Shown here: positions 28,020-38,138 of the stretch, piece by piece
How positions within the stretch are numbered: the first letter of the stretch is position 1
Layout of the letters: every line of letters starts with the position of its first letter
Origin: Clostridium sp. Marseille-Q2269
Lineage (GTDB): Bacteria; Bacillota; Clostridia; Clostridiales; Clostridiaceae
Direction: 5' to 3'
NCBI RefSeq assembly: GCF_943736985.1
Contig: NZ_CALSFS010000008.1
Coordinates: 81,383 to 145,382 of the forward strand
Length of the DNA: 64,000 bases
Notes under the pieces: generated by a model
The model's database searches: none
The model's input: the letters and a program-made list of their open reading frames with translations, nothing else
Told to the model about the DNA's origin: nothing
Program-made: the position numbers and the translations under genes

Positions 28020-31000
28020 CTATTTAACAACTTTCATTGCTATATTGTAATCTTCTCCGTTTATTTTACATTGAGTGTAATCTGCATTTTCATCATAACT
28101 AATTTTTTGTGATAGAGTCTCTGCTTTTATTTCATCTTCATATTTTTTAACTATGGCATTTAAAGTATCATTTCCTGATACATATAAATTAATTTTATCT
28201 GCCACTTCAAATCCGCTTTCTTTTCTCATATTTTGTACTTTACTAAGTATTTCCCTTAAGAAACCTTCTTCTTTTAATTCTTCTGTAATATGCGTATCTA
28301 GTACTACACCTATTTCTCCTTCACCAGCAAAAGCAAATCCTTCTAGTCCTTGCATTGTTACAAGTAAATTTTCTGCTGTAAGTTCTATTTGATCTTCACA
28401 ACCTTCAATATCTATAAATACAGACTTACCATTATTTATATTTTGAGCTAATTCCATTTGGTTCATAGCACCTATAGTTTTTCTGATAGCAGGTATAAAT
28501 CTTCCATATTTTTTACCTAATACAGGTAAATTAGGCTTTATTTCAAAATTAACATAGTTAGAAAGATCTGCTCCAGATACAACTTTCTTTATATTAAGCT
28601 CTTCTTTTATTATATCCTCATAATATTCTGGTAATTCCTTTGTGCTAACTAACATCTCTTGAAGAGGCTGTCTGTTCTTTATATTAACTGAATTTCTAGC
28701 ACTACGTCCTAATTTAACTATTTTATAAGCTAAATCCATTTTTCCTTCTAAATCTTTATCCATACTACTTTCATCATAAGATGGCCATTTACACAAATGA
28801 ATACTTTCTTTTGCATCTTTATCTAGATTTACAACTAGATTTTGATACATTTCTTCTGTAATAAATGGTACAAATGGTGCCCCTACTTTTATTACTGTAG
28901 TTAAAACTCTATATAATGTTGTATATGCTCCAATTTTATCATCTGTAAGTTCTGTACTCCAAAATCTTGATCTATTACGTCTAACATACCAATTTGAAAG
29001 TTCATCTACAAAATCTTCAAGTAATAATGAAGCTTGAGTTATTCTATAGCTATCTAAATGTTCTTCTACATCTTTAATTAAAGAATTAAGCTTAGATAAT
29101 ATCCATTTATCCATTACATGTTCTGATTTAAAGTTCTTATATTCTAATGGGTTAAAGTTATCTAAATCTGCATATAAAACATAGAATGAATATACATTCC
29201 ATAATGTACTTAAGAATTTTCTTTGAGTTTCTCTTACATCTTCTTCTGAAAATCTTGTTGGTAACCATGGTGCACTAGCTGTATAGAAATGCCATCTTGC
29301 CGCATCAGCTCCTTCATTTTCTAGTACATCAAATGGGTCAACTACATTTCCCTTAGATTTTGACATCTTAAGTCCACGTTTATCTAATACATGGCCTAAA
29401 ACTATACAGTTTTCATAAGAGCTCCTTCCGAATAATGCTGTAGATATAGCAAGTAACGTATAGAACCATCCTCTAGTTTGGTCTACAGCTTCTGATATAA
29501 ATTGAGCTGGGAATGTTTTATCAAATAATTCTTTATTTTCAAATGGATAATGATGTTGTGCAAAAGGCATAGAACCTGAATCAAACCAGCAGTCTATAAC
29601 TTCATTCGTTCTAGTCATTTCTTTTCCACAGTGTGGACAATTTAATTTAACTGCATCTATGTATGGTTTATGAAGTTCTATGTTTTCTGGAACATCTATT
29701 CCTTTTTCCTTTAATTCTTCTATACTTCCTATACACTCCCTGTGTCCACAGTCGCATTCCCATATTGGAAGAGGTGTGCCCCAGTATCTGTCTCTAGAAA
29801 TACCCCAGTCTATTACATTCTCTACGAATTTTCCAAATCTACCTGTTCTTATATGATCAGGATACCAATGTATACTATTATTATTTTTTACTAAATCATC
29901 CCTTAAAGATGTCATTTTTACAAACCAACTATCTTTTGGATAGTATAAAAGTGGTGTATTACATCTCCAACAATGTGGATAAGAATGTGTAAATTTTTCT
30001 GATTTATAAAGCATACCATTTTCTTTTAGATATTCTAATATTTTAGGGTCTGCTTTTTTTACAAACATTCCCTTCCATGGTTCTACTGAATCTACAAAAT
30101 TACCTTCACTATCAACTAAATTTATTAAAGGTAAATCATACTTTTTACCTGTTTTACTATCATCATCACCATAAGCTGGAGCTGTATGAACTATACCAGT
30201 ACCATCTGTAAGAGTTACATAATCCGCATGTACTACGTAGAATGCTTTCTTTTCAGGTGCTTCAAATTTAAATAATTGTTCATATTCAACGCCTACTATT
30301 TCTTCACCCTTAAATTCTTTAACTATTTCACATTCACCTTGTATTACTTTTCCTAAAAGTTCCTTAGCTAATATATAATGTTCTCCATCATTTAATACTT
30401 CCACATAATCATAAGACTTATTTATTGCTAATGCTACGTTACTTGGTAATGTCCAAGGAGTTGTAGTCCAAGCAAGAAAATATTTATTTTCTTCTCCTTT
30501 TATTTTGAATTTAACAAAAGCTGTTGACTCTTTCACGTCCTTATATCCTTGAGCCACTTCATGAGAAGATAATGCAGTTCCGCATCTTGGACAATACGGT
30601 GTTACTCTATGGCCTTTATATAAAAGTTCTTTTTTCCACATTTGTTTTAATGCCCACCATACAGATTCTATATAGTTATTGTCATAAGTTATATATGGAT
30701 TATCCATGTCTACCCAAAATCCTAATTGTTCAGACATTTGCTTCCAAAGACTTGTATATTTAAATACACTATCTTTACATTCTGTAACAAACTTTTCTAT
30801 GCCGTATTCTTCTATTTGTGGTTTACCTGATATACCTAATTTTTTTTCTATTTCAAGTTCTACCGGAAGTCCGTGTGTATCCCAACCAGCTTTTCTTAAT
30901 ACCTTATATCCTTTCATAACTTTATATCTTGGAATAAGATCTTTCATTACTCTTGTAAGAACGTGTCCTACATGTGGTTTACCATTAGCTGTTGGTGGTC

Positions 31001-31136
31001 CATCATAAAATGTAAAATATTCCCCATCTTCATTTGAATTTAAACTTTTTTCTATTACATCTTTACTTTTCCAAAGATTAGCTATATCTTTTTCTCTTTG
31101 CACAAAGCTTTTATTAGAATCGATTTTATTGTACAT
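28020..31136 (-). CDS. ileS: isoleucyl-tRNA synthetase, IleS2-like
   Basis: Class I synthetase charging tRNA-Ile, 1038 residues. The HIGH-type motif is PHVGH (in [10 protein letters not shown]), KMSKS is in [14 protein letters not shown], and an editing domain ([12 protein letters not shown]) lies between. Length above 1000 and [18 protein letters not shown] fit the eukaryote-like IleS2 branch, whereas IleS1 enzymes are about 920-940 residues. IleS2 enzymes are naturally much less sensitive to mupirocin. The ATG follows AGGAGGGAGCAATAG. An isoleucine-type T-box leader and a consensus promoter lie directly upstream, so expression responds to uncharged tRNA-Ile. Confidence 0.96.
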   Translation of the reverse strand: MYNKIDSNKSFVQREKDIANLWKSKDVIEKSLNSNEDGEYFTFYDGPPTANGKPHVGHVLTRVMKDLIPRYKVMKGYKVLRKAGWDTHGLPVELEIEKKLGISGKPQIEEYGIEKFVTECKDSVFKYTSLWKQMSEQLGFWVDMDNPYITYDNNYIESVWWALKQMWKKELLYKGHRVTPYCPRCGTALSSHEVAQGYKDVKESTAFVKFKIKGEENKYFLAWTTTPWTLPSNVALAINKSYDYVEVLNDGEHYILAKELLGKVIQGECEIVKEFKGEEIVGVEYEQLFKFEAPEKKAFYVVHADYVTLTDGTGIVHTAPAYGDDDSKTGKKYDLPLINLVDSEGNFVDSVEPWKGMFVKKADPKILEYLKENGMLYKSEKFTHSYPHCWRCNTPLLYYPKDSWFVKMTSLRDDLVKNNNSIHWYPDHIRTGRFGKFVENVIDWGISRDRYWGTPLPIWECDCGHRECIGSIEELKEKGIDVPENIELHKPYIDAVKLNCPHCGKEMTRTNEVIDCWFDSGSMPFAQHHYPFENKELFDKTFPAQFISEAVDQTRGWFYTLLAISTALFGRSSYENCIVLGHVLDKRGLKMSKSKGNVVDPFDVLENEGADAARWHFYTASAPWLPTRFSEEDVRETQRKFLSTLWNVYSFYVLYADLDNFNPLEYKNFKSEHVMDKWILSKLNSLIKDVEEHLDSYRITQASLLLEDFVDELSNWYVRRNRSRFWSTELTDDKIGAYTTLYRVLTTVIKVGAPFVPFITEEMYQNLVVNLDKDAKESIHLCKWPSYDESSMDKDLEGKMDLAYKIVKLGRSARNSVNIKNRQPLQEMLVSTKELPEYYEDIIKEELNIKKVVSGADLSNYVNFEIKPNLPVLGKKYGRFIPAIRKTIGAMNQMELAQNINNGKSVFIDIEGCEDQIELTAENLLVTMQGLEGFAFAGEGEIGVVLDTHITEELKEEGFLREILSKVQNMRKESGFEVADKINLYVSGNDTLNAIVKKYEDEIKAETLSQKISYDENADYTQCKINGEDYNIAMKVVK

Positions 31137-31180
31137 AATCTATTGCTCCCTCCTATAATTAATATTTCCCATATTAAATA

Positions 31181-31437
31181 AAAAAACTCCATCCACAATA
31201 GGACGAAGTTACATTCGCTATACCACCTATAAAACTTTAAACAATTTTCAAGTACAATATAATTTTAATATTATATTAGACTCTATTCTTTAACGCAGAA
31301 ATACGAGAGAACTTACTTGCAAATCTTTCAGTCTCCAGCTCCCAGGGGATTTTCTCTAGATCTATTCTGTAGACTTTCACCAACCGCCCACTCTCTTTAA
31401 GAAATCAATTTAAATACTCTTCCTGTTCACCGCTTTT
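31181..31437 (-). ncRNA. T-box leader of ileS
   Basis: Minus-strand leader of about 255 nt. It holds the conserved T-box element GGTGGTATAGCGAAT near 31227-31213, followed by a terminator stem AACTTCGTCC / GGATGGAGTT and T-run (31210-31181). Upstream, stem I contains AGAGAG, GGTTGGTGAAAG and an ATC (31361-31359) that I take as the isoleucine specifier. Uncharged tRNA-Ile binding would favour the antiterminator and allow ileS transcription. Confidence 0.93.
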
Positions 31438-31442
31438 AAGAT

Positions 31443-31471
31443 ATTATAGTATACATATTTTTTATTGTCAA
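31443..31471 (-). promoter_or_regulatory. ileS sigma-A promoter
   Basis: Minus strand TTGACA (31471-31466), 17-base spacer, TATAAT (31448-31443): full consensus, just before the T-box. Confidence 0.88.
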
Positions 31472-31575
31472 TTACTTTATTTATAAAAAATTAGAAATAT
31501 TAGAACATATTTTGAATACTATATATTTATTTACTAAAACTAAGTTTAAAATACTTTTAAACTTAGGAGGTAAGC

Positions 31576-32214
31576 ATGAAAATTAAATGGTTAGGTCATT
31601 CTTGTTTTATTTTAGAAAGTAGTTCTAAAACTACTATATTAACCGATCCCTATGAACCTAGTATAGGTATTCATAGTCTGAATTATAATTCAGACATATG
31701 TACTATAAGTCATAATCATTTTGATCATAATTTTAAAGATGATCTAAATAAAAATTGCATAATTATAGATACTCCTATACAGTATAAACATAAAGATTTA
31801 AAAATAAAAGGATTCAAAAGCTATCACGATAAACTTAAGGGTCTTAAAAGAGGAAATAATATAATATTTAAATTTAAAATAGATGGTTATGACATATGTC
31901 ATCTAGGTGATTTAGGTCACTTATTATCAAAAGACTTTATTTCTAATTTAGGTAACATAGATGTATTATTTGTACCCATTGGAGGCAATTATACACTTAA
32001 TGGTAAAGAAGCTGCTACTTTATGTAAAAACTTAAATAGTCATATAGTAATCCCAATGCATTTTGGATTAAATAATATAAAAATCAAACTAGATGGTTTA
32101 GAAAATTTTTTACTACATATGGATAAAAGACTGCAAATAGGCTGTGATACAATAACCTTAGAAAACAATATAAGAAATTACACTAATATGGTTTATATAC
32201 TCAATATGTATTAA
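31576..32214 (+). CDS. MBL-fold metal-dependent hydrolase
   Basis: The 212 residues begin MKIKWLGHSCFILES and contain the metallo-beta-lactamase metal motif HNHFDH (H-x-H-x-D-H) near 52-57, HLGDLGHLL later and IPMHFGL near the end, as in UPF0173/UlaG-like hydrolases. It is a cytosolic, probably dizinc enzyme; the substrate cannot be inferred. The ATG follows TTAGGAGGTAAGC. It is monocistronic and divergent from ileS. Confidence 0.85.
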   Translation: MKIKWLGHSCFILESSSKTTILTDPYEPSIGIHSLNYNSDICTISHNHFDHNFKDDLNKNCIIIDTPIQYKHKDLKIKGFKSYHDKLKGLKRGNNIIFKFKIDGYDICHLGDLGHLLSKDFISNLGNIDVLFVPIGGNYTLNGKEAATLCKNLNSHIVIPMHFGLNNIKIKLDGLENFLLHMDKRLQIGCDTITLENNIRNYTNMVYILNMY

Positions 32215-32259
32215 TATATTTTGCATAAATAATAAAAATACTTTTGTTATATATCAATT

Positions 32260-32294
32260 AAAGCCGCTAAACACATTGTTTAAGCGGCTTTCTA
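32260..32294 (+). terminator. terminator of the MBL-fold gene
   Basis: Stem AAAGCCGCT / AGCGGCTTT with inner AT pairs, about 45 bp after the stop codon, short T tail. Confidence 0.8.
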
Positions 32295-32357
32295 AATCCA
32301 TATAATAATATATTACAGTGATATATATTATTATAATACTGATAAAACTTACTACTT

Positions 32358-32873
32358 TTATAAATTTAAAGTAACAATTTTATCTTTATTTAAACTTCTT
32401 TTTACATCAATTATTCTTTGATTAGATGATCCTCTATATTTTAAAGATCCATCTTTTTTTAATTTATCATACTTACCATCTACCAGTACATCTATTAAAT
32501 TCATTAATTCTTTAAGTTGTACATTTTTATTAACTTCTTCTTTAATATATTCAAAAGTATAGCCTGTATAACACCATATATTTAATCCTAATTCTTTTAT
32601 TTCTTTAGCTAAAATACTTAACTCTTTTGTATGTTCTAGTGGTTCTCCTCCACTAAAGGTTACTCCTCTTATTAATGGCATATTACTTTCTATTCTTTTT
32701 GATATATCCTTTAGTGACACTTTATCTCCATAGCAAAAGGATTGCATTTCTATATTTTGACATCCTTCACAATTATGTTTACATCCTGATACAAATAAAA
32801 CTGACCTTAGTCCAGCTCCATTAGCTAATGAATTATCTAAAAAACCCGCTACTTGTAAATACTTATTATTCAT
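32358..32873 (-). CDS. nrdG: anaerobic ribonucleotide reductase activase
   Basis: Radical SAM activase that generates the glycyl radical on NrdD. The 171 residues include CKHNCEGC (C-x3-C-x2-C) for the iron-sulfur cluster and TFSGGEPL for SAM binding. I set the ATG at 32873 because TTGAGGTG is nine bases upstream; the frame extends to 32888. It starts 16 bp after the nrdD stop, so the two are cotranscribed. Confidence 0.96.
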   Translation of the reverse strand: MNNKYLQVAGFLDNSLANGAGLRSVLFVSGCKHNCEGCQNIEMQSFCYGDKVSLKDISKRIESNMPLIRGVTFSGGEPLEHTKELSILAKEIKELGLNIWCYTGYTFEYIKEEVNKNVQLKELMNLIDVLVDGKYDKLKKDGSLKYRGSSNQRIIDVKRSLNKDKIVTLNL

Positions 32874-32891
32874 GGCTAAACACCTCAATTA

Positions 32892-35030
32892 TTATACAGT
32901 ATAGATTTTTTTATGTTTGGAATTATTTGATGTTCTATCAGCTCTTTCTGCTACTTTGCCAGCTCCAAATCTTTCATCTAAACTTAAATATCCCGTTACC
33001 CTTGATATTCCTTGTATATTTGTGCTTCCACAATTACAAACGTCCTCTTCCACTCCAAGATATGTTCCACATTCTCTACAATATTTTATATGAAAATTTA
33101 TTCCCATATATGATATGTTAGTATTTCTATATGCATATTGAATTATATCCATAATTATTTCTTCTGATGGGTAGTCATCTAATTCAATATAACTTATATG
33201 TCCACCATTACATAACTTATGATAAGGAGCTTCTATATTAATTTTTTCTTTGATTGATATGGAAAATCCTACTGGTATATGATAACTATTTGTATAATAA
33301 TTTTTATCTGTAACACCCTTTATTTCTCCAAAAACTTTCCTATCTTGAAGAATAAATTTACCACTTAAGCCTTCTGCTGGTGTGGCATAACAACTCCAAT
33401 TCAATCTGTCTATTTCTTTATATTTATCACAAAAATCTCTTATATATGAAACTATTTTTAGTCCTAATTCTCTGGCTTCTTCTGTTTCTCCGTGATGACT
33501 TCCTACAAGTGCTGTTAAAGTTTCAGCTACTCCTATAAAACCTATAGCCCAAGATCCTTCTTTTAAAATAGGTTCAATAGAATCATCCGGTGATAAATTT
33601 TCTGAGCCTTTCATAAGTCCTTCACCTACAACAAACGGTAAGTCCTTTACCCTTAGTTTTTTTAACACATTATATCTATGCAATAAAGATTCCCTTGCTG
33701 ATTCTAATCTATTATCTAGTATCTCAAAAAATTTATGTATGTCTTTTTTAGCTAATATACCGATTCTAGGAAGATTTATAGTTGTAGGAGCTATATTACC
33801 TCTACCACCGGGACCTTCGTCTCCATTTATATTAGAACATACATAGGTTCTGCATCCCATAGTAGCTGGAATTATTCCTTTATCGTAATATTCCTTATTA
33901 AAATCCGAATCCATATTCATAAAGGTAGGATTCATTCTTTTACCAGCTATCTTAGCAGCTAATTTAAACAAATAATAATATGGATCTTTCTCTTCTCTAT
34001 TTACTCCATCTTTTACTCTAAATATTATATTAGGGAATATTGGTTGCTCACCCTTACCTAACCCTTTTTCATATTCTTTTAAGAATATTTCACATATTAA
34101 AGCTGCATCTTTACTCTTTGGTATTCCAATATTTATAGAACTAAATGGTACTTGAGAACCTGCTCTAGAATGCATAGTATTTAAATTATAAACTATTCCT
34201 TGCATAGCTTGATGTATACGTAATACTAGCCTATCTTCTACTAACTTATCTATTTTTTCTTCCTTGAAACTATCTTCTTCTAAACCTAATTCTTTTAAAT
34301 CTTCTAGTATATCTTTTCTTATTTCTGATCTAGTATTAGGAATAAACAATGCCATATCATTATCAAAATTTACATGAGCTTGACCTCCGAACATATCATT
34401 TTGAGTAGATTGGAGTAATATACAACTTAATTCCGCAGCACTTTCAATTCTCTTGGGAGCATTAATTGTACCATAACCTGTATTAAAACCTCTTTCCAAT
34501 ATTTTACCTGTATCTATATTCAAACAATTTACTGTTAAATTGTAACTATCTAAATCATGATAATATATATCTCCGTTTTCGTGCAATTTAGCTAAATGTT
34601 TCGGCATTACCCCTAAATTGTACCATTTATTAGATTCACTAGCTATTCTTAAAAGTTTAGAACTAAAATTATTGCCTACATTTGCATTATCTCTATCTGT
34701 TTCCACTCCTATTTTTTCTATAGCTTTCATCAATCCAGATTTTATTTCTCTTATTTTTGTTCTTTCTTTTCTATAATTTGAATAAGCATATCCTATTTGC
34801 TTAAATCCGCTATCAATTAAAACATGCTCAACTAAATTTTGTATATCCTCCACGGATATTTCTTTTTTTTGAGAATCTTCTATGTTTTTTATAACACTTT
34901 GAGTTAAACTTATATTTTCACTTTCCTTCATATCAAAAGCAATTTCTTCTGCTGCTCCCTTAATTGCATTTGATATTTTAACAACATTAAACTCTACCTT
35001 TCTACCGTCTCTTTTCACAACATATAGCAT
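32892..35030 (-). CDS. nrdD: anaerobic ribonucleoside-triphosphate reductase
   Basis: Class III ribonucleotide reductase, oxygen-sensitive, reducing NTPs to dNTPs under anaerobic growth. The 712 residues start with an ATP-cone (about 1-90). The C-terminal zinc site is C-x2-C-x9-C-x-C (CRECG ... CNC), followed by the glycyl-radical loop SRVTGYLSLDERFG. The ATG follows AGGAGGAAGATAAT. A NrdR-box-like palindrome lies in the leader. nrdG follows directly. Confidence 0.97.
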   Translation of the reverse strand: MLYVVKRDGRKVEFNVVKISNAIKGAAEEIAFDMKESENISLTQSVIKNIEDSQKKEISVEDIQNLVEHVLIDSGFKQIGYAYSNYRKERTKIREIKSGLMKAIEKIGVETDRDNANVGNNFSSKLLRIASESNKWYNLGVMPKHLAKLHENGDIYYHDLDSYNLTVNCLNIDTGKILERGFNTGYGTINAPKRIESAAELSCILLQSTQNDMFGGQAHVNFDNDMALFIPNTRSEIRKDILEDLKELGLEEDSFKEEKIDKLVEDRLVLRIHQAMQGIVYNLNTMHSRAGSQVPFSSINIGIPKSKDAALICEIFLKEYEKGLGKGEQPIFPNIIFRVKDGVNREEKDPYYYLFKLAAKIAGKRMNPTFMNMDSDFNKEYYDKGIIPATMGCRTYVCSNINGDEGPGGRGNIAPTTINLPRIGILAKKDIHKFFEILDNRLESARESLLHRYNVLKKLRVKDLPFVVGEGLMKGSENLSPDDSIEPILKEGSWAIGFIGVAETLTALVGSHHGETEEARELGLKIVSYIRDFCDKYKEIDRLNWSCYATPAEGLSGKFILQDRKVFGEIKGVTDKNYYTNSYHIPVGFSISIKEKINIEAPYHKLCNGGHISYIELDDYPSEEIIMDIIQYAYRNTNISYMGINFHIKYCRECGTYLGVEEDVCNCGSTNIQGISRVTGYLSLDERFGAGKVAERADRTSNNSKHKKIYTV

Positions 35031-35046
35031 ATTATCTTCCTCCTAC

Positions 35047-35062
35047 CTACAACATATTGTGT
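35047..35062 (-). promoter_or_regulatory. NrdR-box-like operator in the nrdD leader
   Basis: Minus strand ACACAATATGTTGTAG resembles the NrdR consensus ACACWATATATWGTGT. It is about 10-25 bases downstream of the predicted transcription start. A clear second box at the usual spacing of about 31 bp is not visible. Confidence 0.5.
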
Positions 35063-35077
35063 CTATATACTTTGAAC

Positions 35078-35106
35078 ATTATACTATCTTAAAAATTTTT
35101 CAGCAA
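35078..35106 (-). promoter_or_regulatory. nrdD sigma-A promoter
   Basis: Minus strand TTGCTG (35106-35101), 17 bases, TATAAT (35083-35078). The remaining sequence to 35264 is AT-rich without a recognisable gene. Confidence 0.55.
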
Positions 35107-35264
35107 TTTTATATTTAAATAAATATAGTGATTAAGTCTAATTAATTCTATTTATCTAACTTTTATATTAAATTTTATACAATATACACACTTGATATTT
35201 ATATATATTTATACTTCAATACAAATTGCATAAACACTTAAATTTATATATTTTTTATTACAAA

Positions 35265-35335
35265 AAACAACAAGAACGTATATTTTATTTCTGTAAATAC
35301 AATTTATTGTATTTATATAAAAAATATACGTTCTT
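35265..35335 (-). terminator. terminator of the MgtC-like gene
   Basis: Long hairpin with outer arms AAGAACGTATATTTT / AAAATATACGTTCTT and an inner AT-rich stem, followed on the minus strand by GTTGTTTTTTG. Confidence 0.8.
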
Positions 35336-35349
35336 TTTACATTATATTA

Positions 35350-36075
35350 TTATATTTTATTTTTTATTCTATTTATTTTAGTTATATTTATACTGTATAT
35401 ATTTTTATTGCTTCTTATATTTTCTATTACAGATAAAAAGTTTAATTTATTAGTTATAATTATATTCAATCTTATTTTTATTATTTCTTCATCATTAATG
35501 CTTCTATTAAAAAATTTTATACTCTTTATGTGAATCTGATTTTTTAATAATTCTTTTAAAGTATATTCTATAATATCATTATTAGATAAATATTCTATAG
35601 TTATATAGTATTCTCTATTTTTATCACTTACTACTCTTTCTATTATCTCAAAAACAATTAAAGATAATATTAAACCTAAGAATCCTATTACACTTAAAAA
35701 ATAAAATCCTAATCCTACAGAAATTCCTATACAAGCCACTACCCAAATACTAGCTGCCGTTGTTAGTCCCTTTACAGAACCTTTGTCTCTTATAATAGTT
35801 CCTGCACCTAAAAAACCTACACCTGTAATAACTTGGGAAGCCATTCTAGATACATCTGCACTGAGCAAATACTTAAAATCTCCATCTGTTCGTATAATTT
35901 CTTTCATATATTGTATTATATATAATTGTATCATTACTGCTATACAGGCTCCTATGCATACCAATATATGAGTTCTGAACCCCGCTGGTCTATTCTTTTT
36001 TTCTCTTTCAAACCCTATGGCTCCACCGATTATTATAGATAAAAATATTCTAAATATAACCTGGTTCCTATCCAA
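35350..36075 (-). CDS. MgtC/SapB-family membrane protein
   Basis: About 241 residues. The N-terminal membrane domain of four or five helices has GGAIGFEREKKNRPAGFRTH and GVGFLGAGTIIRDKGSVKGLTTAASIW, the family signature, followed by a soluble ACT-like domain of about 90 residues. Family members influence magnesium homeostasis, membrane potential or ATP synthase activity; none of this can be assigned here. I favour the TTG at 36075 because GAGGTG is six bases upstream; the in-frame GTG at 36084 is part of that ribosome site. Confidence 0.87.
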   Translation of the reverse strand: MDRNQVIFRIFLSIIIGGAIGFEREKKNRPAGFRTHILVCIGACIAVMIQLYIIQYMKEIIRTDGDFKYLLSADVSRMASQVITGVGFLGAGTIIRDKGSVKGLTTAASIWVVACIGISVGLGFYFLSVIGFLGLILSLIVFEIIERVVSDKNREYYITIEYLSNNDIIEYTLKELLKNQIHIKSIKFFNRSINDEEIIKIRLNIIITNKLNFLSVIENIRSNKNIYSINITKINRIKNKI

Positions 36076-36130
36076 TATATTCACCTCTATACCTATGAAT
36101 ATATGCCAAGAATTTTATCAGGTTACTATT

Positions 36131-37201
36131 TCATACTATTATTTTATTGTTTTTATTAATATACATATTTTTATCAGCTAAATTTATTACTTCTTCATAG
36201 CTTTCATTATTATAATTTTTTAGCTCACTTATACCATAACTAAAATCTATATTTATTCCTCTTATTTTATTTTTATTAATTTTCTCTCTAATATTCTCCA
36301 TAAAATTTATAACGCCATTATCATCTAAATTATTGAATAACACTATAAATTCATCTCCACCAAATCTAAAAAATAAGTCATTATCTCTTAAATATCTTTT
36401 TATTAAATTAGCAAAAACCTTTAAAATAAAATCTCCAGTACTATGTCCGTAAATGTCATTTATAGTCTTAAAATTATCAATATCAATTAATACTAAAACT
36501 TTATTACTTTCCTTTGTTTCATTTTTCATTATTTCATTAAAATATCTTCTATTAAAAATTTTTGTTAATTCGTCATAATTAGCCTTATATATGAGTTCTT
36601 CTTTTATCATGAAGGACTTTATTATTAATTGCAATTCATCCTTTATATAGTCCATTAACTTCAAGTCTTCCTTTTTAAATCTATAATTTCTCTTTGTACA
36701 ATCTATATTAATCTGTCCAAATAATTTGTCATCCATATATATAGGTGCTGAAATTATACAACTAATGTTTAATGCCTTTAGTTCTTTAAATTTATTTATG
36801 GTATTCTTATTCAAAATTTTTTCATCTAACTTTACTGGCTTTTCAATTATAGCCGTTTCTTTAAATCCATTTATCTTATTTAAATAAACTTCTTTTTTGT
36901 TAAGCTTTATATTTTTAAGCTTACTATCATATCCTAGCATTGCTACATAATTAAAGTTTTCTTCGTCATCCATTATTAAAATGCTTCCTTTACTTGCCTT
37001 TGGTATTAAATTTATAGCTGTTTTTAATATTATTTCATATACTTTATCTACGTTTTTTTGTTTATTAACATTTTTTGTCATATCATAAATTATATTCTTA
37101 GCACATTGTAGTTTTTTCATACTTTTTCTTAAATTTATTATGATGATATTTTCATATATTATCATAATTAAAAATAATATACTGATAAAAACATATAACA
37201 T
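36131..37201 (-). CDS. GAF-GGDEF diguanylate cyclase
   Basis: The 356 residues hold an N-terminal membrane helix (about 3-24), a GAF domain (about 45-195) and a GGDEF domain with an intact active site RFGGDEF (281-285 for GGDEF). The inhibitory I-site RDND is at 272-275, exactly five residues before it. It should make cyclic di-GMP and be subject to product inhibition. The ATG at 37201 follows the G-run of TTGGGGGTTAAT. It lies 55 bp upstream of the MgtC-like gene on the same strand. The GAF ligand is unknown. Confidence 0.9.
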   Translation of the reverse strand: MLYVFISILFLIMIIYENIIIINLRKSMKKLQCAKNIIYDMTKNVNKQKNVDKVYEIILKTAINLIPKASKGSILIMDDEENFNYVAMLGYDSKLKNIKLNKKEVYLNKINGFKETAIIEKPVKLDEKILNKNTINKFKELKALNISCIISAPIYMDDKLFGQINIDCTKRNYRFKKEDLKLMDYIKDELQLIIKSFMIKEELIYKANYDELTKIFNRRYFNEIMKNETKESNKVLVLIDIDNFKTINDIYGHSTGDFILKVFANLIKRYLRDNDLFFRFGGDEFIVLFNNLDDNGVINFMENIREKINKNKIRGINIDFSYGISELKNYNNESYEEVINLADKNMYINKNNKIIV

Positions 37202-37278
37202 ATTAACCCCCAATTAATTTATATAATTAATGAATAATATATGCGTTTTATAAAAAAATATATAAAGGAGGTGCTACT

Positions 37279-37455
37279 ATGTTAGGTGAAATTATAGACA
37301 TGAATGAAGAGAATATCATAGTTAAATTTAGCAATGGTTTAAGTTTAGCTTTAGATATTGAAGATATTAATAACAATGCTAAAATAGGCGACAAAATAAA
37401 CATAAACCCATGTACAGAGCAAACCCCTTATAATAAAATTATAAATTTTTTCTAA
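37279..37455 (+). CDS. small conserved-looking hypothetical protein (58 aa)
   Basis: MLGEIIDMNEENIIVKFSNG opens a 58-residue, beta-rich protein; the sequence looks like a small SH3/OB-type barrel with alternating hydrophobic residues, ending PYNKIINFF. The ATG follows AAAGGAGGTGCTACT, one of the best ribosome sites in the window, which is the main reason to call it. It diverges from the diguanylate cyclase gene. The strong ribosome site implies a genuine short gene; function unknown. Confidence 0.65.
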   Translation: MLGEIIDMNEENIIVKFSNGLSLALDIEDINNNAKIGDKININPCTEQTPYNKIINFF

Positions 37456-37810
37456 TAACTTTTATTTCTCTTGAGTGTATGCAATTTTTATTTTATATCT
37501 AATTTATCTACGTATTTAACTTTATATACAATAATTCTGATTTATTCTTAAAAACTATTTGAGTAGGATATATCTATGTCCTACTCTATACAACTTATAA
37601 GACAAGTTCTATTAGTGTATATATCAATCATAAAATAATAATTTCATAGCTTATTGCAGTTTGTCCTACCATCAAAAGTTTAACAATATCACAAATATAT
37701 TTATTGACATGTTCATTATACCAAATATTAGAAATTTAGTAAATCTACTATATTTTTATATTTTGTTAAAATTAGTTTAAATTTTATATTTTATTATATA
37801 CTATTTATTT
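37456..37810. other. gene-free AT-rich stretch
   Basis: 355 bp without a supported gene. It contains one hairpin, GAGTAGG-13-CCTACTC at 37561-37587, which may end the small upstream gene although no T-run follows. A plus-strand TTGACA-16-TATTAG near 37704 has no gene after it. Confidence 0.5.
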
Positions 37811-38002
37811 CTATATTATGGTTCTTATAGCATTAACAGGACAAGCATATTCTGCCTCTTTACCATATTGTTCTTTTAATACAGGTATTGGATATATTGT
37901 TAACTGTGCCTTGTCATCTTCTCCCATCTCAAATAATCCGTCTCCTATATCTCTACACATGCCACATCCTATACATTTATCCCTATCAATTTCTATCTTC
38001 AT
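37811..38002 (-). CDS. single-cluster [4Fe-4S] ferredoxin
   Basis: The 63 residues hold Cys10-x2-Cys13-x2-Cys16 and Cys54-Pro, enough to bind one [4Fe-4S] cluster; the second four-cysteine set of two-cluster clostridial ferredoxins is absent. It is similar to the monocluster ferredoxins of Thermotoga and Bacillus. It is a small acidic cytosolic electron carrier. I chose the ATG at 38002, preceded by TAGGGAGATGTTTATA; the frame is open to 38038. It is monocistronic. Confidence 0.93.
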   Translation of the reverse strand: MKIEIDRDKCIGCGMCRDIGDGLFEMGEDDKAQLTIYPIPVLKEQYGKEAEYACPVNAIRTII

Positions 38003-38101
38003 TATAAACATCTCCCTAGAATATAAATTCTTATACAATTATACTTAACTTTTATACTTATTTTTATTCTTAAAATATTTAACTGTATTTAAAACATAAC
38101 T

Positions 38102-38137
38102 AATAAAGCTTCAATGAATATTCATTGAAGCTTTATT
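38102..38137 (-). terminator. perfect palindrome after the Mrp gene
   Basis: A 36-bp perfect palindrome centred in GAATATTC, with arms AATAAAGCTTCAATGA. It abuts the stop of the Mrp gene and probably ends its transcript; no long T-run follows. Confidence 0.7.
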
Positions 38138-38138
38138 A

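Noticed and set aside
31181-31437. tRNA-like structures in the ileS and metG leaders
   Set aside because: They are T-box leaders with terminator/antiterminator, not tRNA genes; no cloverleaf was found.
36076-36084. GTG start for the MgtC-like protein
   Set aside because: This codon is part of the GAGGTG ribosome site that serves the TTG at 36075.
37685-37735. Rex- or FNR-like half-sites and an isolated TTGACA
   Set aside because: No gene follows on that strand and the half-sites are not arranged as a palindrome.
38102-38137. Perfect palindromes as insertion-sequence ends or CRISPR repeats
   Set aside because: Each is a single copy at the end of a gene, different in sequence from the others, and fits intrinsic termination.
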